64,000 nt of DNA. Origin: Oreocharis arfaki (Eukaryota > Chordata > Aves > Passeriformes > Paramythiidae). Under the pieces are notes generated by a model. The model was not told the origin of the DNA. It searched no databases and saw only the letters and a program-made list of their open reading frames with translations. Shown here in pieces: positions 38,936 to 52,400 of this stretch. The stretch spans positions 186,001-250,000 of the forward strand of contig VZRR01010414.1 of assembly GCA_013398015.1 (NCBI GenBank). Reading direction: 5' to 3'. Position 1 is the first letter of the stretch, and each line of letters starts with the position of its first letter. A program made the position numbers and the translations under genes.

Positions 38936-39047
38936 ATGCCCATCATCCTCTCTGGGTGATTCCACAAAACTGATACCACAAGGAACTTAAGCTGAACCGA
39001 TGTATCTCACTACCAAATCTTTCCCAATCTGCCATGTGCAGTCCCCC
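38936..39047 (+). repeat. Copy 1 of a paired dispersed repeat
   Basis: Bases 38,936-39,031 align with 40,418-40,513 with no gaps and 88 of 96 identical by hand count. Weaker similarity (CCATGTGCAGTCCCC-like) continues for some bases after a small gap. The two copies are in the same orientation, 1,482 bp apart. I do not recognise the family. Candidates are a local duplication, an LTR remnant pair, or two insertions of one unlisted repeat. Confidence 0.8.
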
Positions 39048-40417
39048 CAAACCTCTAGATAGGTATGGGCAGACCAGTCCTAAAACAAAAACAGACCCTT
39101 AGATTTTGACCTGTATCAGAGAGCCTCTAGTGAATCATCATTTTTGATGTTAAATTGTTGTTTTCAAAAACATGCCTCTACACACTACCCTGGACTAGGA
39201 AACACTGTCCTGAGTGTAGCCCAGCTACCAAACTGGGGTCACTGCATAATACCCAAATATCACACAGTTGACCAAATTTTCTTTTCAGGCTTTTATCAAA
39301 GCTCACGTCACCATGAACTTTAACACAGCTCTTTAAAAAGCTGTCACTGTAAAGGGTTGTTACAGCTCCCAGAGTGTGAATATCTGCTGGCATTTCATGA
39401 AGGAAAGGAACGGGCCCTGTCCCAGCTCCTACCTGGGAGCACTGCAGTGAACTCCCCTCCCCCCGTCAGCCTTCACTGCAGACCCTGCTCTAGAAACCAG
39501 CAGAGCCCAGAGCTGGGGCAGAGAGACATTTTTGTGCAAGGGTTATTGCTGACAACACAAGAACAGTAAATTAGAGACAGGAATGGAACAAGACATTAAG
39601 GCCCCCATGGCATAATCTTAAAAGAACTTAATATTCTGAGTTATTTCACTTTCTACTGTATCCACATGCCATTTATAATACAGACAAAGCAATATCCAGA
39701 AAACAAATGAGGTGTAATTTTCGTGCTAATTATGCTGCATTCATTTATCCTTTTGTCATATTTATTTTTATATTGTGCCTTTAAAACATAAAAAGACAAT
39801 AATATTAAACCACACAAATTAAATTTTAACATTGTTTTGCTTTGTGGATTCCTTCTATTTTGCATAATAATTCCCAGGTGACATTTCATCTTCTCTTCTC
39901 ACTTCTGTTCACAGATGACAGAGTTATTTATTCCCTTGGCCAAAGCCTGGGGGTTTCTTTTCAATCCTTGCACAACAAAACCTTAAATGAGAGGTGCAGG
40001 TGTTTAGAGCAAGGGAAGGAGGAGAAATTAGAAGGTTTAATATTCTTCCACTTGTGACTGTGCAAACCAAGGGTAATATAAACGCAGTTAAGGAATTCAC
40101 CAGTTTTACAGTGATGTATGTGCCTGTGAGGAATTGGATTGATCACTCACATTGATGCAATATCATGTCACCAGCTGATTGACCAATTCTTTCTCATTGC
40201 TGTTATGCTTTTCTGAGGCAAATGGAATTATAGATTAAATCCACCAACCAGTCCTTGAGTCAGAATATAGTTGCAGCTATTTACAGCTATTTTAATAACA
40301 TGTTTCATAAAGGGGCCAAGTTGAAAATGTTGTAATTTATTTATCAATGTTCTTTAATATTTCAGGCAGTTCTGATGAGCATTTTTATTTATTTATACAT
40401 TTCAGAGTTTATTACAC
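39048..40417. other. Sequence between the paired repeats
   Basis: 1.37 kb of ordinary AT-leaning DNA. No reverse transcriptase, protease or integrase motif was found in the frames here, so the flanking repeats are not supported as LTRs of an intact element. An AT-rich patch lies at about 39,660-39,850. Confidence 0.5.
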
Positions 40418-40540
40418 ATGCCCATCATCCTCTCTGGGTGATTCTACAAAACTCACCCCACAAGGAACTTGAGCTGAACTGATTTATCTCACTACCAAAT
40501 CCTTCCCAATCTGTCCCAGGAACACCATGTAGTGCCCCTG
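40418..40540 (+). repeat. Copy 2 of a paired dispersed repeat
   Basis: This is the partner of the copy at 38,936. The shared core covers 96 bp with eight substitutions, and similarity extends through a CCATGTAGTGCCCC segment that is 11 bases farther from the core here than in copy 1. That offset indicates an insertion or deletion after duplication. Confidence 0.8.
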
Positions 40541-43500
40541 TGCAATCACAACATTCAGAATCTATCTGGGAGCAGGGAAAGCAGATTTCATACGTAAGGG
40601 CTCTCGTGGATCTCTTGCTCAGGACTTAAAAAACTTCAGACTCTTGAATTACATTTCCCAAAGGACCTTTCTAGCAGTGAAGAATAGCAGGATGAGGAGA
40701 TTTCTACTCTAGCTGGAGCATTACACCATCTTGGGCCTCATAGGCTAAGAAGAACACAGGTAATTGATCCCCATCCACATTGATGCTGAAAAAGTGCTGA
40801 GTCTCAGACACAGACCAGGCTTATGTCCTGCTTACATCCAAGAATAATCCTTGGCTTCAACTCATAAAGGACAAACAGAATGCAAGGGTTTATGTCCATA
40901 TATTTTCTGCTTATCTCATTATCTTTTTTCTCCAGAAGTGATATCAAATTGAGAATCTACCATTTTCCCTATCTAGATGGACTGGCACTGCATCTGCTCT
41001 CACAACTGCAAGTTTTGCAACTGTTTTCCTAAATATGGTTCTTTAGACACATGTGCTGAAAACTCAGTAGTCACAGAAATTAGTGTAATTAGACTAGATT
41101 AAAATTACACTCCCAAAATTATTGCCGAGCCAAAGTTTGATGCAAATTTCTATTTGTTTTTTACAAGCCCCATCTCAGCATCATGCCAATTTTCACATCT
41201 GTTCGTGTTAAGAAAGCAAGACTGGTAGCACATCCCTCTCTTATTCTGAAAGAAACCTACTTGAGACACAGCCTAATCCACAGCACAATCAGGGCGAGCC
41301 ACGATGAGGGATTCCAGGCAATGTCAAAGGTTCAGCTGAGCAAAGCCAAATGAGCAGAGCCCATGACACGTCCCATATTATAGTTAACCTCGTGCTTCAT
41401 AGCAGTTTGAAACAGTACAGAAGACAGCTGGCAGGGATGACATGGGGACTTGCTCATCTAGCCAGTAAGCTACAGACAGATGTCGTGCATGAAATAGGAA
41501 CCACTGCCATTGACACATCTCACATGCCAGACAGTGGGGCAAAGTGACTCAACCTGACATGAAAAGGAAATCGTGTATGACGTGTCCTTCATTTCAACGA
41601 GTAACATGTCACTTCTGGCCCAACTTTTCATCTGAAGCATCAAATGCTATGTGACAGGACTTACATGTGATCTCTGGGGTGCTAAAAGTTTGCTTATATA
41701 CACATAAACACACTAAGTATAATAAAAGGCACAGTGACCATGCAGCAGGAAAACAGAATTTCTGCCCTTAAGTGTATTATTGGAATCCCTTATCAGGATT
41801 TTCAATTTTTTGATTTATTTTTAACGATGTTCAAATAATACTTCTTATAACTACTGTCCACCAGCACTAACAATCATAATCTAGAGAGGTAATTGCCAAT
41901 TACTAATTCCTTCTTACAAATCATTGGTTTGCTTCCAACAGTGCTGATTCTAACTTACTGGACTGAAACACAGTTCTACGTTAATGGGAACACAAGAGAT
42001 AATGAGAAACTGTGTGAGAAGTGAGACAGCGAACTGGGCAGGTATGTGGCTGTGACAACACAGATCGGGAAGCCTCCCCTGCTCCTTAGTCAGGTGCTTC
42101 TGAACAGCAGTGTTTACTTGCATATCGGGTCACCCATTGAGATTTCTCTTCCAAAATCAAGACTCCAAATCTGATAGGAAATTGTCATAGTGATGACAAA
42201 ATCATAGAGCTCAGAGACAGACAGAAGTATTTCATAAGGTCTTTCACAACATAATTTCTCTAAGTGAAGACTTGCCATGGGCAAAGTTATAATGATGTGA
42301 ATGAAAATAGAATCCCTGTGTAACCATGCATAGGCACAGGCATAGATCTGTATCTGTAGACATGGGCCCATCCTTTCACTCCAAACCTGCGCACGGTGCA
42401 CAGCTCCGTGCAGACAGCATCTTTGGAAGAGATCCACCCATGAACACTTCCAAGCCAAAACAATTATTATTTTCTGCAGAATTTGCGCAATGTTCTAACC
42501 TCGCATAAAGGATTTAAACCTAGTGGCCTTGCTTGTGTGATACAATTCTTTATTCCACTCAGACCAACCAAGTCAGTAAGGAAAGAGGAATTTCCCCCGA
42601 ACCTCTGCCCAGAAGAACCCTGGGTCAGCGCTCCAGACACACATCCAGCAAAATACTTGACTGTGTGCTGAAATTCAAACAATTAAGACCCCACTGGTGG
42701 GTTTGGTAATCTTCCGTAGTTTACAAAAGCTTTGAGGACTTTGCTAGATTCTATGTAAATTTTTTTTTAAAAGCTTTGAAAAAGGTGTACTTCCTCCCAG
42801 CTTCTCCAATTAGAGATCAGGTGAAAACAGAATTATTTCAGTAGGCAAGGATGACCATCTTAGCCAAGAGTAAGTTGCAAAATACTCACCCACCTCCTTG
42901 TTGCTCACTTATGGATATAAAAGGCCTATAATAAACAGAAAAATCTGGGATAGGAGGTCTCGTGGCAGCGCAGCACCTCAAATAGTTTGTCTCCAATAAT
43001 TAACAGTTTTCCTTGATGCTCTGAATTACTAGATATTCCCAAAGCATATGAAGTAGAGAGCAAAACAGATTTACAACGCTAACAGGAATTTTATTAGTGG
43101 CAACATTGGCAGTATGCATGTAGGCAGAAAGCCAGTGGGTAACAAAACTGGGTGAGGTTTTCTGTCGAATTAGTCATGCTCCAGCGTTAATTAAGCTTCT
43201 CTTTCTGATACTCGAGTTTGCAAGGCCTGGTCCAGCTGCCAGCATTCAGGGCTTTAGTTCAGGTATTAGAAAATTATGAATAGTGACTTCAATAAACCCA
43301 AGAGTCGATTCTGAAGAGACTTCCCAGCTCTGCCAACACATTCAGTGCCTGCACCAACTCCTGAGTTTCAGTGTTCTGTAGATTACACCCACCCCAGCGG
43401 CTGCACCTCTCCATGGGCAGCTGTTCCCCAGGCTCCACAGCTGTGCTGACCACGCTGCTGCCATAAGCTCCCTCTGAGAGGTGAAATGTGGCTCCAGGAC

Positions 43501-44944
43501 AGACAACCCAGCCATGTGGGCCAGCCCTCGTGGGGCCACTGGGACCTCGGCTACTGAGGATTCCCAAATTCCAAACGTTTTTGTGGCCACTAGCAAAACC
43601 AGTAGGGAAACTGGAACCAACATGATTATCAGTCAGAAAGTGCAAGACACAAGAACTGTGTGTCCTTTTCAAAACACCCGATGTCAGTATTTAAAAAAAA
43701 ATTCTTTGAAGGTTTTCTGATTCATGGGGAACTGAAAACACAACATTGAGATCTTATCCATATCTAATCCTACAAAATGCAAATACCCAGTGAGTCAGAA
43801 ATAAAACCCATCCGACAGCTCTCCAGTTTTAACTTGCTCAGTGTCAGTTACAGAATTTGGAATTGTGAACAGTCACATTATTAGCTCCATATCCTTCAGA
43901 AATAAAGACATTATGACCATGCAGACAGGTCATTAAGTCAGACAACTCTCCTTTACCTTCTGTCTCTCATTTATTTACAAAATCAAATATTTTAAAGAAT
44001 GAGATGTGGTGTCACATGAGCATAAACTTTATCATATGCTTGATCAGACACCAGCACCAATATTTGTTTTGAAACATTTCTATGCAATGGAGACATTGGC
44101 AGCTGTTTATGTTGATTCTCCGCTGTCTAATGATAATAATCCTGCAGACTTCATCTTTGTTTGGTCACTTCTGTGACCTACCTTCTCTATTTAGCCCTCT
44201 AGTCTGACAAAACCAGTGGAATTATGATTACATGGACCTGTATCACTCTGACGAATTCAGCTGAAATTTACTCGTGGGTTAAGAATACTACTGTGAGGGA
44301 GAGGAAACACAAACAGATATACAGATGGCCTAATTGCTTAAGTCTTCTTTCCTCCTGAAGATAAGCTTTAGAAGTGGTGATATAACAGACTGATGTCAAC
44401 CAATATGCCACGGGAATGGGTCTAAGTGCTTGAAGCATGATAATGAACTCCTCTAAAATCTTACAAGTGCCGTCAATGTTCCAGAGCACTTTCCCAAATA
44501 GGAGAGTAGTTGGTGAAATATGTTAAGAACATGTGTCCCTTGAAATTCAACTGTAGCTTTTAAAAAGAGAGAGTCTAGAATAATGAAGAGAAAATACAGT
44601 AAGAAGTACAGAGCAGGAACCATTTGCCAACTGGAAACAGCACAAAGGGAGTATCAGCCTGTGCCAGTCTGCCTGGGTCACTGCTTCCTGCAGTGAAATA
44701 CAGCAGCTATTTACATCTGTCATCATTTTTAAAACATATTAAGCCACCAAATAGTCTTGAGGTAATGTATGATGATTTCCCTCTCTAGTTAAAATTGGCT
44801 TTGAACAGCTGTCCTATAGTTATTAAAACACCCTTTAAGCAACATATCAGAAATTATCCATGCACAGAAATAACTCTGCAAGTTAAGAAATTATTTTTTT
44901 ATTTCTGAATTAACAATAAATTAGTAACAAAAACTTTTCAGCAA
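40541..44944. other. Non-coding DNA, nothing recognised
   Basis: Mostly AT-rich and unique-looking. A GC-richer patch at 43,290-43,640 carries chance frames on both strands (127 and 93 codons minus, 79 plus) without domains. No exon or repeat family was recognised. Confidence 0.5.
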
Positions 44945-45209
44945 TGTAACAGCTTAGGCTGGGATGGAGTTAATTTTCTCCATAGCAGCTTGTAGAGTGC
45001 CCGGGTTTGTAATTGTGACCAAAACAGTGTTGATAACATACCAATGTTTTGGCTATTACTGAACAGCGTGAAGGCCTTTTCTGTTATCTTCACCCACAAG
45101 TTTTCTCACTTTTTCCTTCCAATTCTCTCCACCATGCTGGTGGAGGGGAATGAGTGAGCGGCTGTGTGGGGCTGAGCTGTCTGCTGAGCGGGTTAACCCA
45201 CAAGAGACA
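44945..45209 (+). mobile_element. ERVL-type solo LTR, internally shortened
   Basis: Starts TGTAACAGCTTAGGCTGGGA and continues with GGAGTTAATTTTCTCCATAG, TGTGACCAAAACAGTGTTGA, ACCAATGTTTTGGCTA, and later GCGGCTGTGTGGGGCTGAGC and GGGTTAACCCACAAGA. I recognise these as the start and end of an LTR common in passerine genomes and assigned to ERVL-type endogenous retroviruses. At about 265 bp it is shorter than my memory of the full LTR, and the middle promoter part appears missing. TG and CA termini are present at the chosen ends. No clear target-site duplication is visible (AGCAA before, GTTTT after). No viral genes flank it, so it is a solo LTR. Confidence 0.8.
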
Positions 45210-46390
45210 GTTTTTATTCCATTCATCATGCTAAATTGAGTCAATATTGACTCATGTTTTCAGCTGTCTTAGAAATGTTTGACTATTTTGAGCAAATAAA
45301 TGAATATGTAGTCAAGGTGTGCCATGGAGTAGTCCTTGAAAGAAGCTGGACTGTGTCACCTAATTCTTGCTATATGTTAAGTCAGATCCATGAGAGATTC
45401 ATAAACCATGCCTCAGAGTGTCTTCAGTAAATGGTGGCTGATGTTTCTATTTTGCTTATATTAATGAAATATCTCACAATGCTAAAAAATGCATCCACTT
45501 GTTAAATACATAAAGAAATGTCTAAGCCACATGGGTGAAAAGGCTCCTCTGCCAGTATCTGATGGCCCATCAGTCAGTGCTGCTCCTTAGGGGAAAGGCA
45601 GAATAGTACATTAAGAAAGCAATATACATGCTCTGCTGATAAAGATCAGAGTCAGACTTGAAAATCACTTTAAACAGACAGGGTTTGACGTCATGGTGGG
45701 TTCCCAAATCCTACTGAACCTTATAGATATCAAACAAAAGTAATGACATGAGGTGTTCTTTAACTTTTTTTTTTTTTTTAATGTGGCTTCCTTTAGTAAG
45801 TCTCCACTGCACATGACTTCTAAGTCATGGAAGCAGAAGAGTGGCTGGAGAGTCTCACAGCTGCACTGTGCAATCTGATGCCACTTGCAGGATGAGTAGC
45901 AGAATTGAAGGTAACTCAGGGAACAAGAGAATTATGGATTTGGGAGGAGAAATGGTCTCAGGAACTTGAGCATAAAGGTTTGGGCTTTGCTCTGTCATCA
46001 CAGGGACACCTGCATGTTAGGTCTTCCAAGAGGCGTTTCAGGAACATCAGGGAACCTGGCTGCCTCTGGGTATTTTTGGTGTTGGGTCTTGTTTGTTTGT
46101 TTGGGTTTTCTTTTTTTGAGCTGTAATTTCTTCTTCCTTGGCCTCATTTCAGTAAGAATGGAGGCTTTCACCCAAAATATCACCCTGTAGGAAGGACTCT
46201 CTTGGATGTAGAAACTGCCACTGTAGATACCCTCAACCTGAGGAACACCTGAGATAGAGGCCTCCCACCAAATGAACACATATTCAAAGAAAAGGAGAAC
46301 AAAAATAATTGTCTACACATAAAGTTCAGCTTTTGAGCTCTGCTGCAGCTCTAAATAGACATGGAAGGTAAATACAGACTTTTCCATACA
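45210..46390. other. Non-coding DNA with a poly-T run
   Basis: Contains a 15-T run at 45,765-45,779 and unique-looking sequence. Short frames only. Confidence 0.5.
45765..45779. repeat. Poly-T run of 15
   Basis: A homopolymer on the plus strand, possibly the complement of a poly-A tail of a minus-strand insertion. No element body was identified to the left of it. Confidence 0.8.
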
Positions 46391-46411
46391 TCTCTCTCTC
46401 TCTCTCTCTCT
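46391..46411. repeat. TC dinucleotide microsatellite, about 10 units
   Basis: Ten uninterrupted TC units. This is the clearest microsatellite in the window and is likely length-polymorphic. Confidence 0.9.
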
Positions 46412-49400
46412 GACACTTCCTATTCCCTGAGATCTATTCCATCTGCTACGAAACCCTGTGGAGAACAACCTCCACCCCCAGGCTGGAGATGAGATTCGGC
46501 TAAATTAGCGCTGTGACCTCCCCAGTGGAACAGGGCAGGCAGTGTGGGGAGGGCAGTGCTAAAAGGCACAAATGCCTTTTTGTCTGGGGATCCAGTTCAC
46601 AGGGAAGTAACACAGGCTCTGTAGGGAAATGTGGCAGAAGCCAGGCTGGAATCTGGTCAGCTCTACTAGACTTCCTTCCAGATCCTTTTCAGTAAACCAG
46701 GAACCCACCTTTCCTTCACTTCCAGGATCAGTTTAATTCAAAGCCATTTATCATTTGGGTTTTCTTTGTTCCATCCAATCACAAATACTTCCTAAACAGA
46801 ACAGATAATTGTCAGATGGCACTTAGCTGGAAAAAAAGAAGATCGAAGTGAAACTTTGCTGCATTTTCCCCAGACTCACAGCAGAGCAATAGCATGAAGT
46901 CCTCAGTAATTCCATATCTCTCCTATCAGCAGGCTGGGGAAGCACTCAGGAGTAGCTCCTGTTACAGCAGTTACAGTAGTTTCAAGCTTATCTTTGGGCA
47001 GAAGCCTTCTTTACAATTTTTGCCTTCTCCTTTTACTTGTACTTGCCAAAACTCCTGTGATATTGTTACCAAGGCTTTGCAGCTCTCCCCAGGGGCAGAG
47101 GCTAACACAGCCATAGTCATTCTGTGCTGGTTGAAAGGCCAATTGTTCACACTGGAGATTTTTTTAACCCTCACTAATAACAGCCAAAAGCATTTAAAAA
47201 GGAAAAAGCACTTGAAAGCTTGTCATTTTCTGCCAAACACTTCACACAGAAAAATAGATTTTGTTAATACCAGTTTTCCCAAGTGTCTCAATTACCTGAA
47301 AACACTGCTTAGTTTAAGTGCTACAAGCGAATATAGGAGAGAAATAAACAGTGCAAGCTGCCAAATCTAAAACTGAGAAATCTTATTATAACTTATGTAT
47401 AGCTCACCCAGTCCCTAATGCTTCAGCCTGGGGAAGGAACATCTGGACACCAGGAACACTTGTGCTGCACTTTTTCATGGCTTGTACCCGTTCCCAGCTT
47501 GTTCGCAGCCACGAACGCTCGCACGGCAGGGGGACTCGGGTAAGGAGTGCTGGGCATGTACACAAGAGTGCCTGTAAACAAACAAACTGAGGCTGGTGCT
47601 TTGCATGATCCTGTGAAGAGGGAGATCTCCACCTCCCTGTGAGCATGCATGGCTCTCATCACACCCCATCACCATGAGCACTACCCACTGATTTGCACCC
47701 GGTTCCTCTGGCAGTATTTTTTGCAAAGGTTCAGGTCAAGGGTTGGACTCACTTCCCTGTCAAGCCTTAACAGAGCCATTATTGACCTCTGTGATGACTG
47801 CACACTCTGCTACAATGAATTTCTGCCTCTTTCAAGAATCCTTTAACAGGTATTCACAACAGCATGCATAAAGGTTGTCAAAGGTCAGCATGTTAAGCCC
47901 TTGCATCAATTTACTTCAATTTTACTTCACATAGGACGCCCAAGATATTGGGTCAGTAACCAGACGTGAGACCTTCCACGAACATGGGAAAGCACTCCAG
48001 CCACAGGTACAGAACACACTTCTATAACAGAAGTCAGTGCAATACTGTAGGTGATATGAAAGTAGAATATGGGTCCTGTGTAATAAGATTATTCCTCTGT
48101 AGGCAAAAAAAATTAACTTTCTTGCAACAGCCAAATATTGCCTAATTTTGACTTGTATAATTCCATTTAATTAGCAAAGAGAGAAGGATTAGTGCCTTGG
48201 TATTATAAAACAGACCTTGTATTTCATTGACATATGCTTGCAACACCAGCCACAAATCATCTGCAAGTAATTAGGCATTCTCATGGATCTCTTGTCACAA
48301 AGCTGGCACACATCAGAGAAGGATGAAGCTAATGATCAGCATAGTATGCATTTTTGAGAAACAAAACCCACTGCTTTTCTTTTTAACCAGGAAGATATTT
48401 TCATTATTCATTTTAAATGTTACAGATTGAATCAGTTCATTTCTGGATATAAATTCAATCTCACCCACAGTCTAAGCAGGGTGATTTTATCAGACTGATA
48501 AAAACAGTGGAGCTCTGGAGCCTCCTATGGGGAGGATTCCACAGCCTTTGAAGATCCAAAGTCTGTCACTTACACGCAGGTTGTTAATCTAAGCCTTCAG
48601 GCCACAGGATGAAACAGCCTGGCAAACGAATTTTCTGAGGTTCTGTGAGGGACTTGTTTTAATCACCCTCTTGCCCAGCCACTGCAGCTCTGAGGAGTGG
48701 CATGAGAGCAACCTGCTTCCCAGATCTGAAGATCAAGTACTCACTCACAGTCCAAGGGGTGAGGTGTCAACTGCCAATATACACACCTGAATTTACTCTT
48801 TGGAATTCACAGCAATTCCACATTTCCATTTGTTCAGCAGAGTTAATTTAATCATAATGTGCTTCATTATTAGCTTTTATTACAGCAGGTTAATAAAGAG
48901 GCATGATAGCGTGGGATAGAAAAGCTCACATTTTAGGCAAGTACAGTTTGTCCAACATGCTGAAATTTGCTTTCTCTTTCCTGGTTTTGATAAATGTACG
49001 TCACATCTCGTCTCTGCGTGGCATTTGGCTCTTGCACAGAGCTTGCTGCACTACTTACATACTCATACAGAACGTGTAGTACATGCAGTGTTCTGTTTAT
49101 GCTGTTATAAAATATAAAGCAAAAACACCTACTTATGTCATATGTAAAAGTGAAACCACCAATCACAAGCAAATCTCCTGTTGAATATTTATAAAGACCA
49201 AATTGGGTTTAGAAAGTGTTTTACATTAGTAATAACAGGGTCAATAACTTTCCTATATATATATTCAGCATAAGCAAAATGCTCCCTAAGAAGAAGACCA
49301 GCAAAGCCTTGTGTGGGCTGCTCAAATCCTGTGTAAAACCTAGTTTAGGAATTAAGAGTTAGGAGGAGTGGGTGTCATATTGAGCCTCTGCTAAGAGTGA

Positions 49401-52400
49401 GAGTAGCTGTGGATTTGTCTGTAGCTGAGCATTTGCTGCAGCCTGGACAGGCACATTTGAGCATCCTCTCATTCCCCTCAGTGCCCACCCATGACAATGA
49501 AGTCATGGAAACAGTGGCTTCAGTGCCAGCTAGATGAGGCAGATCAGCACAGGGCACTTATTCTGGCAGCCCTGTCAGATGAGGGAGGCTGCGATGCTGG
49601 GCCTTGGCTGCTTGGCTCCCACCACGCTGGCTACACTGGCACAGACACAGAGCTGTAATTATGCCTTTGCTTGTGCCTCTTCTGGCAACATGCTCTGTCC
49701 TTGTCCTGGACAGGAGATATTCTACAGCTCTACCCAGCCACAGGCATGGGAACCTGCTCATTTTCAGTGCCATGATGAGAAAGCGAGAAGCGAGGCACTG
49801 GCCCACATCCCCCTCACTTTGAATCAGATCACCTACTCATGGCGGAAGCTTCTGCTACATGATCCAACACAGAATGAATAATACTACACAATTTCTGTAA
49901 TCTAGGTACCATCTCACAGCTGTATCCTCAGAGAACACAGAGAGTGTATAAATAATATAGTGACTCTGAGTTCTCACTAACTCTTATACTGCAAAGGGAC
50001 AAAAGTTCTGCTTGTTCAACTTGGATATAAGGAAAAATACAGAACACTGGCATTTCAGTTTTATGGAACCAAAGATTCTTACACAGTTCAAAGCCCAGTG
50101 AGACCCAGCACAGGGGAGAAATGAAGAACCAGGGTAAGTAATACACTGTTGCATAGTGACCATCATTATTCTTCAGGCTTTTAGAAGTCTATACTCATGA
50201 GCAATTACATCCATTACTTCATGCAACTTTATGGTGGAGGAAAAAAGACTGGTGTTCATCATCCTCTTTTTCATCCTTCATGCCAAATGCTAAGGTCATG
50301 CAGAAAATTAGAACAGGTTAATTCTCCCCCATTCTCACAACAAAACTGTTGTGAATCATACATCATTTTATGAGTAGTATTATAGGATAGGATTGCCCAA
50401 AATAACAAGAACTGAATTTGATAACTAAATAAGCCTTTTACACTCTTTGCTTACTTTCCTGTTCAACGATTTAGCCCACACACTGCCTGGTCTGAATTCC
50501 ATGGGATCTCTCCACACACTCGGTTTACGTGAGAAGCTGTATATACTGAATGAAAGGTCCATTAAACATCGGAACTTCCTGGCCTTTTCTTTGCCTTCAC
50601 CCTTTCCCTTTGATAGCTGAATGTACTGCTTTACTCACGGAAACCAAAGTGCCCTGGCAGGAGGGAGGCATAACACAGGCACGTGCCCTGAATACGGAGA
50701 GTCGTGCGTGCAGCTCTGGCAGCGCATCTCATGCCCAGCCCCGAGCACCTCTGCCACGGGCACGTCTGCAGGGCTCACCAGGGCAGCCTCAGCACGCACA
50801 GCAAACACCCTGTGCCACGCTGCAACCGGGCAAAATTACCTGCCAAGGAGAAATCTCAGAGCAGCAAGCTTCTGCTCTGCTTAATTGGAATGTGAGGACA
50901 TGGGTCATGTAAAAGGAAATGCTAACAGCCTGTGTCACTCTGCTCTTTCCCTCCCCAGCCTCTTTCCCTATCTCTTAAACCCGCTGACAGCAGTTTATAG
51001 CTGGTCAGTGAACCCAGCAGTCTCACGTGTGCTGCTTGAGATTCATTTCTTGGCTGAGGTGAGCAGTGTGAATAAAGCTCTCTATGTAGATTGAGGGGAA
51101 CAAGAAGGTTGATTTTAAACTTGCAGCTAGGGAACATGGATAAAATGTGTTCTGTCTGCTTTAGAGTGGAGTTCTCACACATCCATTGAAGCATTCTGCT
51201 TTAGCAATTTTAAATGACGGAATTCTGCATCACACACTGGGAATTTATGACAATGCACACACATATACCCACACCCAGACTATTTTGACCAATAATAAAA
51301 TTTTCTCCTTTCTAAAAGAGCTACCAAAAGTCACAAAGCTAAATGGATATTCAGACCAGCATCAACTTTCTGTTTCTCCACTTCCCCAGCACCTCTTCCA
51401 TGCTGTGTTTAAAAATACTATATTTTCATGCAAGTTTTACACAAGTCATAACAGTGCCAAAAAAATTTAAAAGTAACTGAAAAAACCCTTAAATCCTCAT
51501 CATTTACTATGATATCATAATAGTGCTTCTCTAGCATGCAATTCTTATTCACTTGTGTTTTAGGAGTGGTTCCTTGATGCTGTTAAAGCCCCTTTGTAAA
51601 TGTAAGGGATTCACTGCAAATTATTGTTTGCACGCTGTAAATACTTTTTATAAAGGTTTCTTGTTAGTTCTCTAATAATTTTAAAGCACTTTAAAGCATA
51701 ATGACAAATATAAAGCTAAACTTAATATCTCATGTCATCTCTTCATAAAACAGTGCTTTTGTTCAACAGCACAAACACCATCTGAGAGGAGTCTGTTCTG
51801 CCAGTCCACCTTCAGGAGCTGAGCTGCTCTGATTGTTCTGGCATGTCAGAACATTTTGCATTAATGTTGAAAAGTTCTGATACTTCTTTAAGTAATAAAT
51901 AATTATGTTATGTTGCAACCTTTTGGCACATCTTCTGACTTTCAGTGGGGTTAGAAGCTTTTATCACTAACACTGAGGAGTGTAAGTTGTGTGTTTCTAA
52001 GCTTGTGTTCTGAGCCATATCTACAAGGAGGGGTGCAGCTTGATAAAATTCACATTTCTCTGCAGGTCAGGGGCTGCTGCACAGGAGAAAGGATTCAGTC
52101 CCAGATAGGAGGAGACCTGGAGATGCTGCTTGGATCCTGGAGGCATTGTCACCAGCAGAATAAGCACAACTCCCAGCTGGTTTCATCCTGCTGAGCAGTC
52201 TTGCATTGGCTGCTCCTGACACTTCCAACAGACAGGAGCTTCCCATTCTCTTCCTTCTTTGCTGCATGAATCTACCACCACAAGGAATCCAGGTGCACAA
52301 GACCTTCTGTGCAAATTAAATAGTAGTGCTGCTAGAAACACTATAAAAAGGGAATTAGAGAAACTTCTATTGCTGGTTTCCTTCAAAAGGCTCATAAAAT

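Noticed and set aside
39048..40417. Interior of the paired repeats considered as a retroviral body
   Set aside because: No protease, reverse transcriptase or integrase motif was visible in its frames, and it is too short for an intact provirus.
43289..43672. 127-codon minus-strand frame in a GC-richer patch
   Set aside because: Overlapping frames are open on both strands, and the peptide lacks any recognised domain.
46894..47370. 158-codon plus-strand open frame
   Set aside because: No domain, signal peptide or recognisable motif. Its length is within what chance gives in 64 kb over six frames, and there are no supporting splice or promoter signals.
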